The notes under the pieces are model-generated. The model was not told where the DNA came from. It searched no databases and saw only the letters and a list, made by a program, of their open reading frames with translations. A program made the translations under genes and the position numbers. A stretch of DNA of 64,000 nt from Sternotherus odoratus. Its lineage: Eukaryota > Chordata > Testudines > Kinosternidae. The DNA lies in contig JAVMKO010000006.1 of assembly GCA_032164245.1 (NCBI GenBank), positions 40,817,819 through 40,881,818 on the forward strand, given 5' to 3'. Below, piece after piece: positions 43,791-56,775 of this stretch (the stretch's first letter is position 1; each line of letters begins with the position of its first letter).

Positions 43791-46700
43791 AAATCAATGT
43801 AGCTACCACTGAAGTAAATAGGGCTTACTTTGAATTCCCCATCTTGAAGTCCATGGGATTGACTTGTGTTAACAATGGTTGTAGGGATGAGTGTAATATG
43901 CCCTAACCTATTAAGGAAGGACCTAACACAAATTCCTCTATTGCTTTGCTACTTTAATTCTTCAGTACTCTCAGCAGTTAGTTACTGTAGTTTTTAAATG
44001 ATGCAAAAGCAGAAGTAAAGAATGGGGAAGGAGAGAGGTAATGCTTTCTTGATGACAATGCTTGCTTATGATAGTGGAGGGCACAAGGTGACAATTTAGT
44101 GTTCCAGCACAGATTTACTCAATAATGGGCAAATATTTCAAAGCAAACACAGCTGTAATGTTTATGTTAAAAACAATAGGCTATGACAGCAGTCAGACAT
44201 TCTACATCCTTCAAGTGTTGAAAATAAATTGTTTCTTTTCACACACAGGAGACAGAGATTACTAAAGTGTAACATGACTGAAAACTCTCAGAAAATGGTC
44301 TTCTTGAAGAAGAATTTGCTTTTTGAGCTTCTTTTAAATAAACATCCATTCACTAATGGGTATTGTTTTAATTATTTAAAAAATAATATAAAAGATGGTA
44401 ACCCCCAAAGAAGATTTCTGGATATTAGTACAGTAATATCTAATAACTATGAGAAGACCCAGATATTGTGCATAATTTTTATTTATAGACCTGAAGGGGA
44501 GTCACATATATATATTTAAAAGCAGAATTTGGCAAGACTTACTGCATCTTAGCTACTTCTGACAAAGGGTCAAATTCACAGGCTTCACTGAGAAGATTTT
44601 TTTTTTCAGAGTGAGGATTGTACAATTTGATCCTACGTAACTGGACATAGTATATAATGAAATAACTTCTCTTTCCATTTTGTATGTCAATCTGTGATTT
44701 ACTCTTCCATTTTCAGATCATTTGCCACTATAAAAGCTAATTATAAGATACACTAATACAAACAGAAGAAACCCACTTATTATGCTGCCCTACTATTTTA
44801 AAGTTACAGGAAGATATACCCTACATCCATAACATCCTTTATGATCAGTTACACTAAAGGTATTATTTTATTTCTCTGTGTATGTATGTATTGTATAATC
44901 TAGTGATTTTAAGTTCTTAAGACTTTCAATAAACTTACTATGCAGCAGAAAATTAAATAAAACTTAACACATTTAAAATCATTCAGACTACATATTTATC
45001 ATTTCCTGTGGTAGACATCACTATCAATAATTATTACATCTAGTAATTCTGAGCTACTTAACCTAAAACTTACCCATTTTAATTATTATTTTATTGCCCA
45101 AAAAGCTTACATTTAACTTCTTAAAACAGATATATGCAAAATATCTTAATCATCAAAGAACCATAAAGTCATATTAAATCAAGAAAATGTATTTTTTTAA
45201 AAGAAGAGATAAACATTTTGACTCACTAATTTCCTATAAAACCTTTATATAGGTGTGTCTTTTCAACTGTCCACAAAGGACATAAATGAACATTTCCCAG
45301 CTCATGTCCCATAGGAGCAACTGGATCTAGGGGGTAAATCTCATAAAGCCCATGTAATTTTGTATGAATCAACACCACAGATTTTAAATGTTAAAATGAG
45401 TCTAGCAAAAGGTAATCCCTGTATACTTCCTGAATTGTCTATCCTTTGTCTTCACATCACTTACACTTCTGCAGCTCATGAGCTGATCCATATTTTAATC
45501 CTTTTTTTCATTTTAAGAATGGTGATAAGAATATGTAAGAATGGATTTTCTTTCCATGCAATGATGTGTATACAGTATTTCGTATTAAAACAGACATATT
45601 TGAGTATATACTTATACATATACATAATGCACATTCAGTCTGATTTTAGCATGTTTGTATTATACATGTATCTGTATAGTCTATGCAATGGTTTATATTA
45701 ACATATAAGTAATACAAATGTATATAAACTCTAAAAATATGGTGATATTTTTCAAGTTCACAGCATTTGTCAGCAATTCTGGATATGGAAAAACTCATAT
45801 TTGTGTAAAGACTGAAGGTAGTTAGTATAACTATCCACTATGCATGTGTACTTACAAAGTTGCATATCCAATATTGTAGACACAAGTTTAGAGGCTTGGC
45901 TAAGGAAATTTGGAAAATCTAGCCTTCTGTTTTGATACACATATGTATTTAATATGGGCTTGATTTACCATGAGTAACTTTTAGTGTAAACTTTAGTGTA
46001 AAACTAGAATAATGCAGTGGTGAATCAGGCTCTATATAGCTATTTAGAAGGATGTTCAACACGTAGTTTCATGGCGCTTTTCTCTACCTACAGTGCATGT
46101 ATGTTTGTATTAAAAGAAGAAAAGGATTAATTCTTCAACAGCCTCTGTATAAAAAAAAATTGTGCATAAGCTAATGTGCTTTTTTCCTGATTGAACTTTA
46201 TATGCCATGCTCCATTTTGACTGAAACAGTGAAATAACTAGCATGTTGCCTCTCTGAAGCCGAAAGCAATTTCCTTTTCTAATTTTAGTTATGCAAAGCC
46301 TATGGGCATCATCAGCATTTAGTAATTAGTTTTATAATTACTGCTGTTTTGCTCACTGTCATTCAATTTTTCTTACAACATGGTCTGGGATTGAAACATC
46401 CCACATCCACAGCTGTGTAAATTGCCATCCATTTATAAGACAAAAAAAGTAACATTCCAAATGCATCATTATTCAGTCAAGAATGTGTTACTGGTACTTT
46501 GGTGATGCTTTGAGTATATAAGCTGCCCACTAAAATACTAACAGAAATATAATTTGAATATTTAGCAAATGCCTCTAACAACTTGTGAATCTGGGTCACC
46601 TGAATTGGAAATAAAAAGAATTCCCATTAAACAATGTTCTTATATATTATGAACACTGATAAATGCATCTACTATAACCATAGCAAGATCTTTTTTGCTT

Positions 46701-48644
46701 AGGGTTAAAAAATTCAGGTACTGTGTTGAAAAGTACATCTGAAAAGTAGACAAACTAGCGTGTAGTCATTATTCTTTCAAGAATTCATACTCTGACAGCT
46801 AAACACACAGTCATGCAAACATAAAATGAGATATAGATGCAGTGTAGATAGCAGAAGCAAAGCTGATGTTACTAAATAGCATATTTCCTTGACTAATGAA
46901 TTTTTTTTTAAATATAAAATTCTAAATATATGAATGTGTTTTGGTACAAGATGTTGCTTTAAACCCACTGGAAAAGCCAGCACTCCATCTTAATACTGCA
47001 ATGCTCCAATATAATTATAGCAAGTAACTTTTTGAAATAAACCATTAATCTACCAATTTGTAAAGATTGGGTACTAAATAGTTAATGGAAGCTAAAATGC
47101 TATATTTTGGAACTATAATGACTACAAAGTTTCTCCTGTTGGCTGGCAGTAGCTGCTGTCTTTAAAATGTCAGCTTAATTTAAAGAATGTATTTCAATGA
47201 GTGTGAGGGTTTTCTCCTAAAGAAGAATTACCTTTCATAGAAAACAAATGCTCCCTCAGCATTGGGTAGTGGTAGATCACCCATGGAGATGGGTGGAATT
47301 GTACTTAATAGGAAAATAAGTGAGCTAAATTAGAATATAGGCTATGATCTGGAATGAGACAGCTGACTAGCAGCAAAATCCCCCTTTACAAGCAGAAAGC
47401 CAAATAATAAGGCAGTCCCTTCTATTTTATTTCATTTTTAGCTTTGCTCAACTAGGAGGAGACAGCTGCTAATAAATATAAAGCTATCATACAGAAAGGA
47501 AAAGACCAGAACACTGATGCTCTGAATGAGTGCAACAGAGGTGCCCTCTCATAGAGGACAATTTATGCTGAACCCCTTTAGAAAAAGATGTTTGCAACAC
47601 TATACTCCATTCTGTAACATTGTTAACTGTCTCAGACACCTCTACAGGGACTCCTTTTCAGACAGTGCATCTCTGCCACTGCTAGTCAAAAAAACAGGAA
47701 CAAATTTTGCAAAAGTGTTCACGAGAAAACTGTATTTTTTCCCCAATCAAAAAATGAACATTTGGAAAATTCTGATGCAGTCTAATCTCTGCCATACCTT
47801 CAACATGGGCAACAGCAGAAAAGCTTCTGTGTAGTCTAAAATGTCAAATTTTGATCACCTAAGTAAAGTGCTTTTTTAAAAAGGGCTTTGCCTAGAAACT
47901 CATCATCAGGGTTTGGGGTGATAGAATCCCCTCTGTCACTGAGAAACAAGGCTCAGGCACCTGCAGCTGCTCCCACAATCCTTAGACTAGTAGCTACATT
48001 CTGCTCCACTCCGTTCCCCACAGAGCATTCAGTTTGTGCCCCATTATCACCACACATTATGCCATGCACCATAAACCCCACATTGCACTCCTATGAAAAG
48101 AACTGTTATGTAATCAGCCATCAAATATTTGCAACAGGAAGTTGCAGAGCCCTCCCGTAGCGTCTCCACTTTCTGCCTCTTCCTGTCCTTTCCTAGCACA
48201 ACAGAACTACAGCACTGGAGCCGCCAATGGACAATGAGTTGCATACGTATTTGGCCCTTAGTGGTCTGTTCTGCCATGAGGTCCCTGACAACTGCATGAA
48301 GTATGCCTTTGAAGGGATGACACTAGACTCCATGCCAACTCCAATATGAAGGTTTTTGGTCATCTTAGAAGTGTGGATCTCCATATTCTTTTTGGTTTGA
48401 TGGCAGAACTCTTCAAGACAATAGTGTTTGAGCAAAAATTAGTGTTCTTCTATTCTAACAAAAAATAGAGCCTATTCTAACATTTTAAAAAGACAAAGAG
48501 TAAAATGTAGTGCTGCATGCAATTTCTAAGTGAAAGGAATAACATCCATTAATACAGATGTGCAGCAAATGAGGCATTCTCAGACTAAAGGCAACTATTC
48601 TAATCTTTCAGAGATACTGGATATCCAAATGCAAAATCGAAGGC
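43791..48644. other. Long single-copy-like stretch
   Basis: Nearly 5 kb with no recognised transposon, the longest such stretch in the window. It is AT-rich with short frames only. The part near 46200-46420 is discussed as a possible conserved non-coding element. Confidence 0.45.
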
Positions 48645-48928
48645 TAGGTCTACACAGCAACTATGCACCCATGGCTGACTGGTGCCAACCAAATTGGGCT
48701 CATGGAGGGTTGGGCTATGGGGCTATTTCACTGCTGTGTAGACTTCCTGCTCAGGCTGGAGTCCAGAGTCTAGGACCCTGTGAAGCGGGAGGGTCGCAGA
48801 ACCTGGGATCCAGCCCAAGCTGGGAAGTCCACACAGCAATGAAACAGCCCCACAGCCCAACCCAGGCAAGCCCGAGTCAGCTCACAAAGGCCAGCCATGG
48901 ATGTGTGGTTCCTCTGTAGATATACCAT
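48645..48928. mobile_element. Full palindromic MITE
   Basis: Two arms of about 140 bp mirror each other: left GGTCTACACAGCAAC.. CCATGGCTGACTGGTGCC.. GGGTTGGGCTATGGGGCTAT.. GCTGTGTAGACTTCC, right the reverse complement with GGTATATCTACAGAGGAAC.. GGGTTGGGCTGTGGGGCTGT.. GCTGTGTGGACTTCC. The element folds on itself over nearly its whole length. It is the best-preserved member of the family also at 15010 and 63228. Confidence 0.85.
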
Positions 48929-49552
48929 AAAATACAGTGATACTATGCGAATTTGTGACACCTCTGTCCCCAGGACATCTTAGGTCAATTAATGGTTTAC
49001 CCTGAACCATATATATAATTTTGTCACCTCTGAGATATATTAATATTGTTACTGAAATATTACAGAGAACATACCTGAGTGAAAATAGTTTATACAGAAT
49101 ATGAGAAAAGTTGTACTATTTTGTGATATGGTGTACCACTCAGTTAGGTGAAAAGGATGTCACACAGCATGCCTTTCAGTTATTTGAATGACATGCTACA
49201 TAATGCTTCTCAAATCACCACTAAATGTTCTCTCAATGCTCAGAAATATTATATTACTGAATGACTGGTATATCTTTGGTAGTATCTTGTATTATATTCA
49301 GTGTAACTATGATTCATTCAGACAACTGTCTAATATGCAGATGCAGTTGTTGAGCTAATTGGTTGCAAATGCAGGTTCAAATAACTGTGTTGACAATTTT
49401 GCACCAATCATTGTAGAAGCGACTTTCAAAAGTCTGGACCTAAATATCAAAAGAACATAAACGTAATTTGTGTACTTCAGAAGTAACCAATATCTCTGGG
49501 AAATATATACCATTTTCACAGTAAAATAAAAATACAACGTTCATTTGAAAGG
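48929..49552. other. Single-copy-like non-coding DNA
   Basis: Nothing recognised. Confidence 0.45.
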
Positions 49553-49660
49553 GATGTGATCCAATGGGTAGAGCAGGGAAATAGAAGTTAAAAATACTAA
49601 GTTCTATTCTCATCTCTGCCACTGACTTCCCAGGTCACCCTGGAAAAGCTGCTTAAGTAA
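49553..49660 (+). mobile_element. MIR-like SINE
   Basis: GTGATCCAATGGGTAGAGCA, GTTCTATTCTCATCTCTGCC, ACTGACTTCCCAGGTCACCC and AAGCTGCTTAA follow the order of the MIR core, an ancient tRNA-derived amniote SINE. Diverged. Confidence 0.65.
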
Positions 49661-51262
49661 TGTGTGCAAAGTGCTTCCAAATCTTCAGACTACAGCGTTT
49701 ATAGAAGTGCAAAGAATTAATAGTGCATGTTCCAGAAAGACTCTCCATTCATAAAATATCCCTGCCCATGTCTGAAAGCTAACAAAGGTCTTTAAGTGTT
49801 TTATGGAGGATGATATTTTAAAAAGTGAGAAAAATAAACCTCTCACATAGATCTGATGAATCTTGAGGCAACTTTTTAAGGCATATTTTTTGGAAAAAAT
49901 TAATTTTGGAAAAATTAATCCAAGAACTTACTTCACCAATATTTAGTGGTTATCAAAAACATGCATTTCCTTCCATTTTAACTGTCAATGACTATTAATC
50001 CCAACTGTACTGACAGTCAAAGGTTAAAAAAAGGAATAAATTAGTATTATTGTCAATCACTACATACAGAAGAATAATTAACTCAGTATGTTTATTTATC
50101 TACTTTTGCTACTTGATTAAATGAATGATTGATGACAGGTTCCTTGTTTTCTTTTCTTCCTTTTTGTCAGTATAAATGATCAGTATGAAACTAAACGGAG
50201 GCATTAAAATGAAATAATTAGTAGCATAAAATACACAGCAACTTATGTTCGGAAGCTTTCAACTTTATTTTTCCTATATTGTAATCTAGGAAAACCCATT
50301 TATTTACCCAAAGTACATCAATATTGTTGGCAGTCATAATTTATAATCATGTCATTCCCTTCTCTCTCAGTGACCTCCTAATACTATATATTAATATTCA
50401 GATCTCTTTTATTTTAAAAAGTAGATTTTTTAAAACTTCATAAAATATCCTTGTAAAGGGAAATTATCTGACTGGAGAGGGCCTCTCCGGTTTGTTTGGG
50501 TATCCCAGACCCAACAGTTTCCAAAGAATCAAGCCAACTATATGAGAAATGATGCTGTCATGCTGTCTGGAGTGGCTCATGACTGACTACCTCTGGGTAA
50601 CAGCCCGAAGAGCTGAATATTCTAAAATTACATCTCACTAACACAGTACCACATGTGAACTCCTGAAGTACTACAATACTCTTATAATGCAGCCACAAAC
50701 AGTCCCCTAAGAGACTCCGGTTATTCCAGCATGCCTGGGTCGCAAGCTATGTCATAAAGGGTCACTTACCCTAAAAACCATAAATATTCCAGGTTATTCC
50801 CAGTCTCAAGAGATCAGTCAGTCACCTAGATCGAGCTGCATCTTACATCTCACACCAAAGACAATGCTGGTAGACAATGCTAGAGTTAACTAACTAATTG
50901 TTTGTTAGCTAAGAAAAAAATGATAGTAATTGAGAGAGTAAAGCAGGTAAAAGATGTGTACAGATGACTCACAAATCTATAATTCCAAATGGTAGCAGAG
51001 ATGTAGTAATCTACCAGTTTCCCAAAAGTCTCTCAAGGGCTACCCAGAATAACTCCTGGGATCTGTCATCTCATTCAGTTGTTCTTCCTTGTTAGAATTC
51101 AAATAGTCCAGATATGCGGGATCTTTCCCTAAATCTATAGTTATAACTTCTTCTCACAGAAAATAAGATAAGAGTCACCACCCAGATGGGCTCTTTCTTT
51201 GATTGGTGGAGAGATAGAAGTGTATTTAGAGTCTTTGATGTATAAACATCAAACACCATGAC
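49661..51262. other. Single-copy-like non-coding DNA
   Basis: Mostly AT-rich. 50460-50830 is more mixed in composition and may hold an unclassified repeat; no boundary seen. Confidence 0.4.
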
Positions 51263-51318
51263 CAATAACAACAAGGAGTCTGGTAGCACCTTAAAGACTA
51301 ACAGATTTATTTGGGCAT

Positions 51319-51352
51319 AAGCTTTTATGGGTAAAAAACCACTTCTTCAGAT
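51319..51352 (-). ncRNA. Decayed hammerhead-ribozyme-like core
   Basis: The minus strand has CTGAAGA (51344-51350), a hairpin of GTGG and CCCA around T-rich sequence, then AAAA where GAAA is needed, then GCTTATGC. The order is that of the minimal hammerheads known in Penelope-like elements, but the GAAA box is mutated, as expected from CpG decay, so it should not cleave. Confidence 0.45.
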
Positions 51353-51639
51353 CTATGGAGTGAAAATTACAGATGCAGGCATTATATACTGGCACATGGA
51401 GAGAAGGGAGTTACCTCACAAGTGGAGAATTAGTGCTGACAGGCCCAATTCAATCAGGGTGGATATAGTCTACTCCCAATAATTGATGAGGATGTGTCAA
51501 TTCCAGGAGATGCAAAGCTGCTTTTGTAATGAGCCAGCCATTCCCAGTCCCTATTCAAACCCAAATTAATGATGTTAAATTTGCAAATGAAGTTTAGTTC
51601 TGCAGTTTCTCTTTGAAGTCTGTTTGTGAAGGGGTTTTG

Positions 51640-52050
51640 TTAAAGTATATCTATTTTTAAATCTATTATAGAATATCCAGGAAGATTTAAATGTTCTCCT
51701 ACTGGCTTTTGTATGTTACCATTTCTGATGTCCAATTTGTGTCCATTTATTCTTTTACTTAGGGACTGTCCGGTTTGGCCAATGTACTTGGCAGAGGGGC
51801 ACTGCTGGCACATGAAGGCATATATAACATTAGACGACATGCAGGTGAATGAGCCCCTGATAGTGTGACTGATATGGTAGGGCGCTCTGATGGTGTTGCT
51901 AGGGTAGATATGGGGACAGAATAGACAACAAGGTTTGCTACGGGGATTGGTTCCTGGGTTAGTGTTTCTGTGGAGTGGTGTGTAGTTGCTGGTGAGTATT
52001 TGCTTCAGGTTGGGGAGCTGTCTGTAAGCAAGGACTGGCCTGGCTCCCAA
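51640..52050 (-). pseudogene. Penelope-like GIY-YIG endonuclease domain
   Basis: The endonuclease nicks the target for priming. The open stretch keeps the Penelope linker Cys motif (CCLFCPH), then VIYAFMCQQCPSAKYIGQTG (the GIY and YIG parts), the catalytic Arg in LSKRINGHK and the Glu in VGEHLNLPG. The domain itself is uninterrupted, but it is cut off from its RT by the LTR and by frameshifts upstream. The linker continues to the LTR edge at 52286. Confidence 0.85.
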
Positions 52051-52291
52051 GGTCTGTGAAAGTTAGAGATCATTTTCCAGGATAGGTTGTAGATCATTGA
52101 TAATGTGCCGGAGAGGTTTTAGCTGGGAGCTGTACGTGATGATCAGTGGTGTTCTGTTATTTTCCTTGTTGGGTCTATCCTGTAATAGGTGATTTCTGGG
52201 TACCCATCTCCCTCTGTCAATCGGTTTCCTCACTTCCCCAGGTGGGTATTATAGTTTTAAGAATGATTGATAAAGATCTTGTGTTTGTCTC

Positions 52292-53345
52292 TGTGACGGT
52301 GCTGTTCCTGGTGGGATCCAACTGTGAGTGTCAGATCAGGACAGATTTCTTCCAAAGGGGCAACTACAGCCCAAAGCTGGGGTTTCTTCACACTAAGGCA
52401 AACCAAACCAGCTAAACAGAAAAGACTTTGGTTTCACCCCCTGGCTAACCACAAGTCACACAAGCAATCCCCTTAAGACACTCCAGATTCCCAGTATCAC
52501 CACCACCAGCCACCTGTCCTGGGGACCAATGGTTATGAAAACCAATCCCCCAAATAAAGAAAACGGTTCTCCCCAATTCCAAGGAATCAGGCCCCAGACC
52601 CAGGTCAATATACAAATTAGATCTTCCCACAAATCACGCTATTGCCAATCCTTTAGCATCTAAAATCTAAAGGTTTATTGTATAAGGAAAAAGGTATAGG
52701 TGAGGGTTAGGAAAGGTTAAAAGAAATCAATTACATGCAGTAATGGTACATCTCTTGGTTCAGTCTTGCAGCTGTAGAATAAATTGCAGGTTTCAATCAA
52801 AGTCTTTGGAAAGCATCCCCTGCAGAGATGGGTCAGCATCTTTGTCCAGAGTTCCCTGAGAAGCAAAGTTCCATCCAAAGCTGGAAACAAGGCAGGCTGA
52901 AGGCTGGAGGTAGAAGACAAAAGGGGGAACGTTCTTCCAGGCTTTATAGACTTCCTCCTGTGGGCGAAGACCCTCCTCCTCTTTATGCAGAGTCTGGTTG
53001 CAAACTGAAGGTTCACAGCCACATGGTCCAATTACCAGACTCTCAATGATTCAGTTTTTGCCCAGGCATGTCCCATACCTGGGGAGGCTCCTCTCCTCGG
53101 GTGTGGACACAGTTCATTGTGCAGTTGATGGCCCTTGAATGGGCTAGAGTTAGCACCAGCGTGTCTGAGATTTCACAGGAGCCAAGCCTAAGTTTGAAGT
53201 ACAGGCACCTTTTATCCAATATCCATAACTTCAGTTCCAAAATAGATACACACATATGGTCATAGACACCTGTTATGACCCCCTTCACATAATATTTGGT
53301 ACCCCAATGATCTATATGGTACCAAATTATTCCAGTAACATGACA
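52292..53345. mobile_element. Solo LTR nested in the Penelope-like element
   Basis: A 1,054-bp segment begins TGTGACGGTG and ends CATGACA (TGT..ACA) between exact 5-bp duplications GTCTC (52287-52291 and 53346-53350). No internal retroviral sequence is present, so it is the product of LTR-LTR recombination. Its strand is not fixed; an AATAAA at 52553 hints at plus. Confidence 0.9.
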
Positions 53346-53383
53346 GTCTCTGACTGAGGGATTGCAGCAAATTTGATTGAATT

Positions 53384-54239
53384 TTAGGGCTTGGCTGTAG
53401 ACAATGGATTGTGTGATATGTCCTGGATGGAAACTGGAGGCATGTAGGTAGTATAGTGGTCAGTAGGTTTCTGATATAGGGTGGTGTTTATGTGACCATC
53501 ACTTATTTGCACTGTAGTGTCCAGGATGTGGATCTTTTGTGTGGACTGGTCAAGGCTGAGGTTGACGGTGGGGTGGAAATTGTTGAAATCTAGGTGGAAT
53601 TCTTCAAGGGCCTCCTTCCTGTGGATCCATATGTTGAAGATGTCATCAATGTAGTACAAATAGAGGATGGGAGCTGGGGACAAGATTGGAGGAAGCATTG
53701 TTCTAAGTCAGCCATAAAAATGTTGGCATACTGTGGGGCCATGTGGGTACCCATAGCAGTGCCACTAACTTGAAGGTATAAGTTGTCTTCAAATCTGAAA
53801 TGCTTGTGGGTGAGGACAAAGTCAGAAAGCGCAGCCACCAGGTGTGCTGTGGCCTCGACAGGGATACTGTTCTTGACAGCTTGTAGTTCATCCTCATGTG
53901 GAATATTGGTATAAAGAGCTTCTACATCCACGGTGGCCACGATAGTGTTTTCAGGAAGATCAACAATGCATTGTAGTTTCCTCAGGAAGTCGGTAGTGTC
54001 TCAAAGATATTGCTGGTAGCATAGGGTCTGAGGAAAGAGTTCAAACAGCCAAATAATCCTGCTGTAAGAGTGCCAGTGCCTGAGATGATGGAGCGTCCAA
54101 GGTTTTCAGATTTATGGATTTTGAGAATACCCCTGGTCAGGGCTCTGGGGGGGTGTCCATGTAGATTTGTTCCCATGCTGTAGCAGGGAGTTTTTGAGCA
54201 TATACTGTAGTTTCTTTTGGCACTCCTCACCATGACCAC
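53384..54239 (-). pseudogene. Penelope-like reverse transcriptase, frameshifted
   Basis: Three consecutive pieces. 53982-54239 has GILKIHKSENLGRSIISGTG (LPKIHK..RPIVSG in active copies). 53590-53940 has TVDVEALYTNIPHED (palm A) and GTAMGTHMAPQYANIFMADL (palm B). 53384-53698 has YYIDDIFNIW, the catalytic YIDD box, and the thumb start TTLYQKPTDHYTTYMPP. Frameshifts separate them near 53970 and 53690. Catalytic residues survive but no intact protein is possible. Confidence 0.9.
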
Positions 54240-54246
54240 TTGCCTT

Positions 54247-55573
54247 CAAATGTTGCAAGAACTAGTATTTTCCTGCAAAAGTTCTCCATTTTGCACTACA
54301 CAAGGCTTCTTTCTCATTTAATGGGTGATTTAGTTACAGTGCTATATACAACATAAATGTTTGTTATTGAATTATAGAAGAATACAGAAGAGTGAAAACA
54401 ATGAATATAACATCCCATTAGTTTTCATGAAGTTTAAACACCACATACATTCTTATACATTTAACAATCACTTCATCTATACTAATACACAAGTGAATTT
54501 GCGTGGGCTTTGGCATGACTTGGCAACTGGCCTGCCAGTGTCACTGATACAGAACACCCTGGATGGGAGGTTGCAGCTATGATCAACACAGCCCTACTGC
54601 TAGCAGAGTGGATCAGAGAGATATCATTTTCAGTCTCGGGTTTTATTAACTGGTTCATACACGTCAGATCCAACAAAAACAAGGTCTAATAGCCTGCTGT
54701 CTCTTTCTGTAGGGCAGAAAAGAATTAGAGCTAACCCTAAAATCTCTTTGTGTCTTGGGCCCATGACCCTAATCCTCGGAGGTAAGACCATGAGGTACAG
54801 TAAAAAGCTTCTCCTGACCTGGGAAAAGATCACTGTATGGAAAATGAAAGAAAAATAAACAAAGAAATTGAGAAGGTATCCTGAATAAACTAGGGGAAAG
54901 GACCCATGAGATTGAGATGGCTTCCCATAAGAATGAAAAAAGTAGCATGAGATCTTTCCCCAAAAGCAAGTCCACAAAGGGAAAGGTTTGACAGGCTGAA
55001 ACCTTTCCACTTGCTTAAGGAATAAGAAGTAAAATTTACTTTTAGGAATACAAACAAAAGGAAGTTATCACCATTTAAAAAAAATGGAACTAAATTTATA
55101 TTTGGGAGGAAACCTTTTAAGTGTGAAGAAGTGACTTCATCCTGAAGAACAGGGCTTAGGACTCTTCGCTGTTGCTCAACAAGTGAAAACTGGTTGAGTT
55201 CAGATTTTCTCCTCCAAAATCTGGTTAGATTTAGCACCTGGGGAAAACTCATTGATTCACTCAAGTACTTCATAGGCCAAGGAAAAACTTTTGAGGGGAT
55301 GAAGAATGATTAATAAGGTCCCTAATCTATTATTTCTCAAACTCTGTCTCTAGTAGATCATGTCCCATAGTGGGTGAGGGTCTCTCCCCTCTTAGCAAAC
55401 TCAGCATCTAGTTTTGCCTGCTACACTCCAGATATTGTTTCTACCACTGCCTCACTCCACTAATGTAGTGAGGGTCTCGCTTGGTGAGAATGAAAAAACC
55501 CTGCTTAAGATGCCCACAGGAAATCACTAATATGAGGGCTCAGATTAGCAGATTTATTTATTTTTTGGCTTAT
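54247..55573. other. Single-copy-like non-coding DNA
   Basis: Nothing recognised; frames at 54630-55273 minus have no domain. Confidence 0.45.
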
Positions 55574-55578
55574 CTTGG

Positions 55579-56129
55579 TGTAGTGAGTGGAAGATTAATG
55601 TGACAGCAATAATTAGGGGGCACAGTTACGCTTCTAAGTTGCCTCCAGGGAACGGCATAATGAAGGTTATCAGTTTGGGAATGGCCTTGTGTTCCTGTTA
55701 TCTTGTGTGTATGTGTCTGAGAAGAGCTTCTCAGCTGTGTGAGCTGTTTACTTGGTCTGTGTGAATGTCAGCTTGTGTGAAACTAAATAGGTAAACTGAG
55801 TCAGGAATGCTAAACAAAGCAGGATGGCGTATAATCAACAAGTGCAGGACAGTGTGTAATCAACCTACAGGTGCTTGCCTGCTTGCTATTCATGAGATAT
55901 GCTTATGTATGAGATGTAAATGTGTAAGTGTACTTAAGCCCACGTTTGTGTTCCCCCTGTGGGCTTCTTCCCTGGGCACTGCTCCGGTGTGCCAGGCCCC
56001 CGTTCTGCGGTCGCACTGAGAGGGGCCCCCAGCGCCAAAGGGCCGGGACCTTCAATAAACTCACCACTTTCCATCTAGCCACTGTGTGTGAGCCTCATTT
56101 CTGCGGGATTCTTAAGGTACCCTGCAACA
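55579..56129 (+). mobile_element. Solo LTR with 5-bp target duplication
   Basis: It begins TGTAGTGAGTGG and ends CCCTGCAACA, flanked by CTTGG on both sides (55574-55578 and 56130-56134). An AATAAA at 56054-56059 sits 70 bases before the end, and TACTTAAGCCC near 55929 is TATA-like, giving a U3-R-U5 order on the plus strand. 551 bp, no internal region; typical of an endogenous-retrovirus LTR. Confidence 0.9.
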
Positions 56130-56134
56130 CTTGG

Positions 56135-56775
56135 CTAGAGACAAAATCTCAGCCTATCAAAACTATTAAAATTGCATACCTGTATGCTGTTCTGAATGAG
56201 GCTGGAATCAAACTGGAGAAACAGGAGAGGGAGCCTAAAGAGCACGATAAGCCTAGACAGACATTGGTTGTCATCCTGGCTGTCTGTACAAGTAAGTGTT
56301 ATTTTATTATGGAATTTTGTAAATAAGCCAATGTGTTGCCATTTACTCTTTATATAGCACTATAGGCATGCTTAATGTTTTACAGAAACAAATAAAGAGT
56401 TTACAATCTAAGGGCCCAAATTTGCAAATGTAAACTACCTGGCACAGTGTTTCCTACCATGGTCAGGCCAATTAAAGTAATGTTTTTCCTTAAATAATAC
56501 ACAGATAACAGTGTAACCCACTAGATGCATATGTTACTCGACTGCATTATCTTTTGCCTTTGTCCAACCTTTGGCAGCAGAAGGAATCTAGAACAATTCA
56601 GATGGAGGAAATTATTCTTACTCCCAACAAGCACTTAATTCAGAAAAACTTTCCTCTAATCTCTCTAAAATGAATAAGTATAAGTGGAGAAATATTGAGT
56701 AGGGATCTATTACCTCTGCATACAGCATAAAGGAGAACATTGTAAGTATATTGTTTTCAGTTGTAGTACTCACAT
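56135..56775. other. Single-copy-like non-coding DNA
   Basis: Nothing recognised. Confidence 0.45.

Larger units (their letters stand above)
51263..54246 (-). mobile_element. Penelope-like element, 5' truncated, split by a solo LTR
   Basis: The minus strand reads RT, then a linker, then a GIY-YIG endonuclease, then a tail. This order is diagnostic of endonuclease-bearing Penelope-like elements. The tail contains CCAAATAAATCTGTTAGTCT and TAAGGTGCTACCAGACTCCT, ending near 51263. An LTR at 52292-53345 lies between RT and endonuclease; without it the element is about 1.93 kb. The 5' part of the RT is missing beyond 54246. Confidence 0.9.

Noticed and set aside
44229..44519. Possible host exon
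   Set aside because: 96 codons of low-complexity Lys/Asn/Leu text; no splice-site support or recognisable family.
55928..56326. 132-codon plus-strand frame
   Set aside because: It starts inside the U3/R part of a solo LTR and runs past its end; no retroviral domain.
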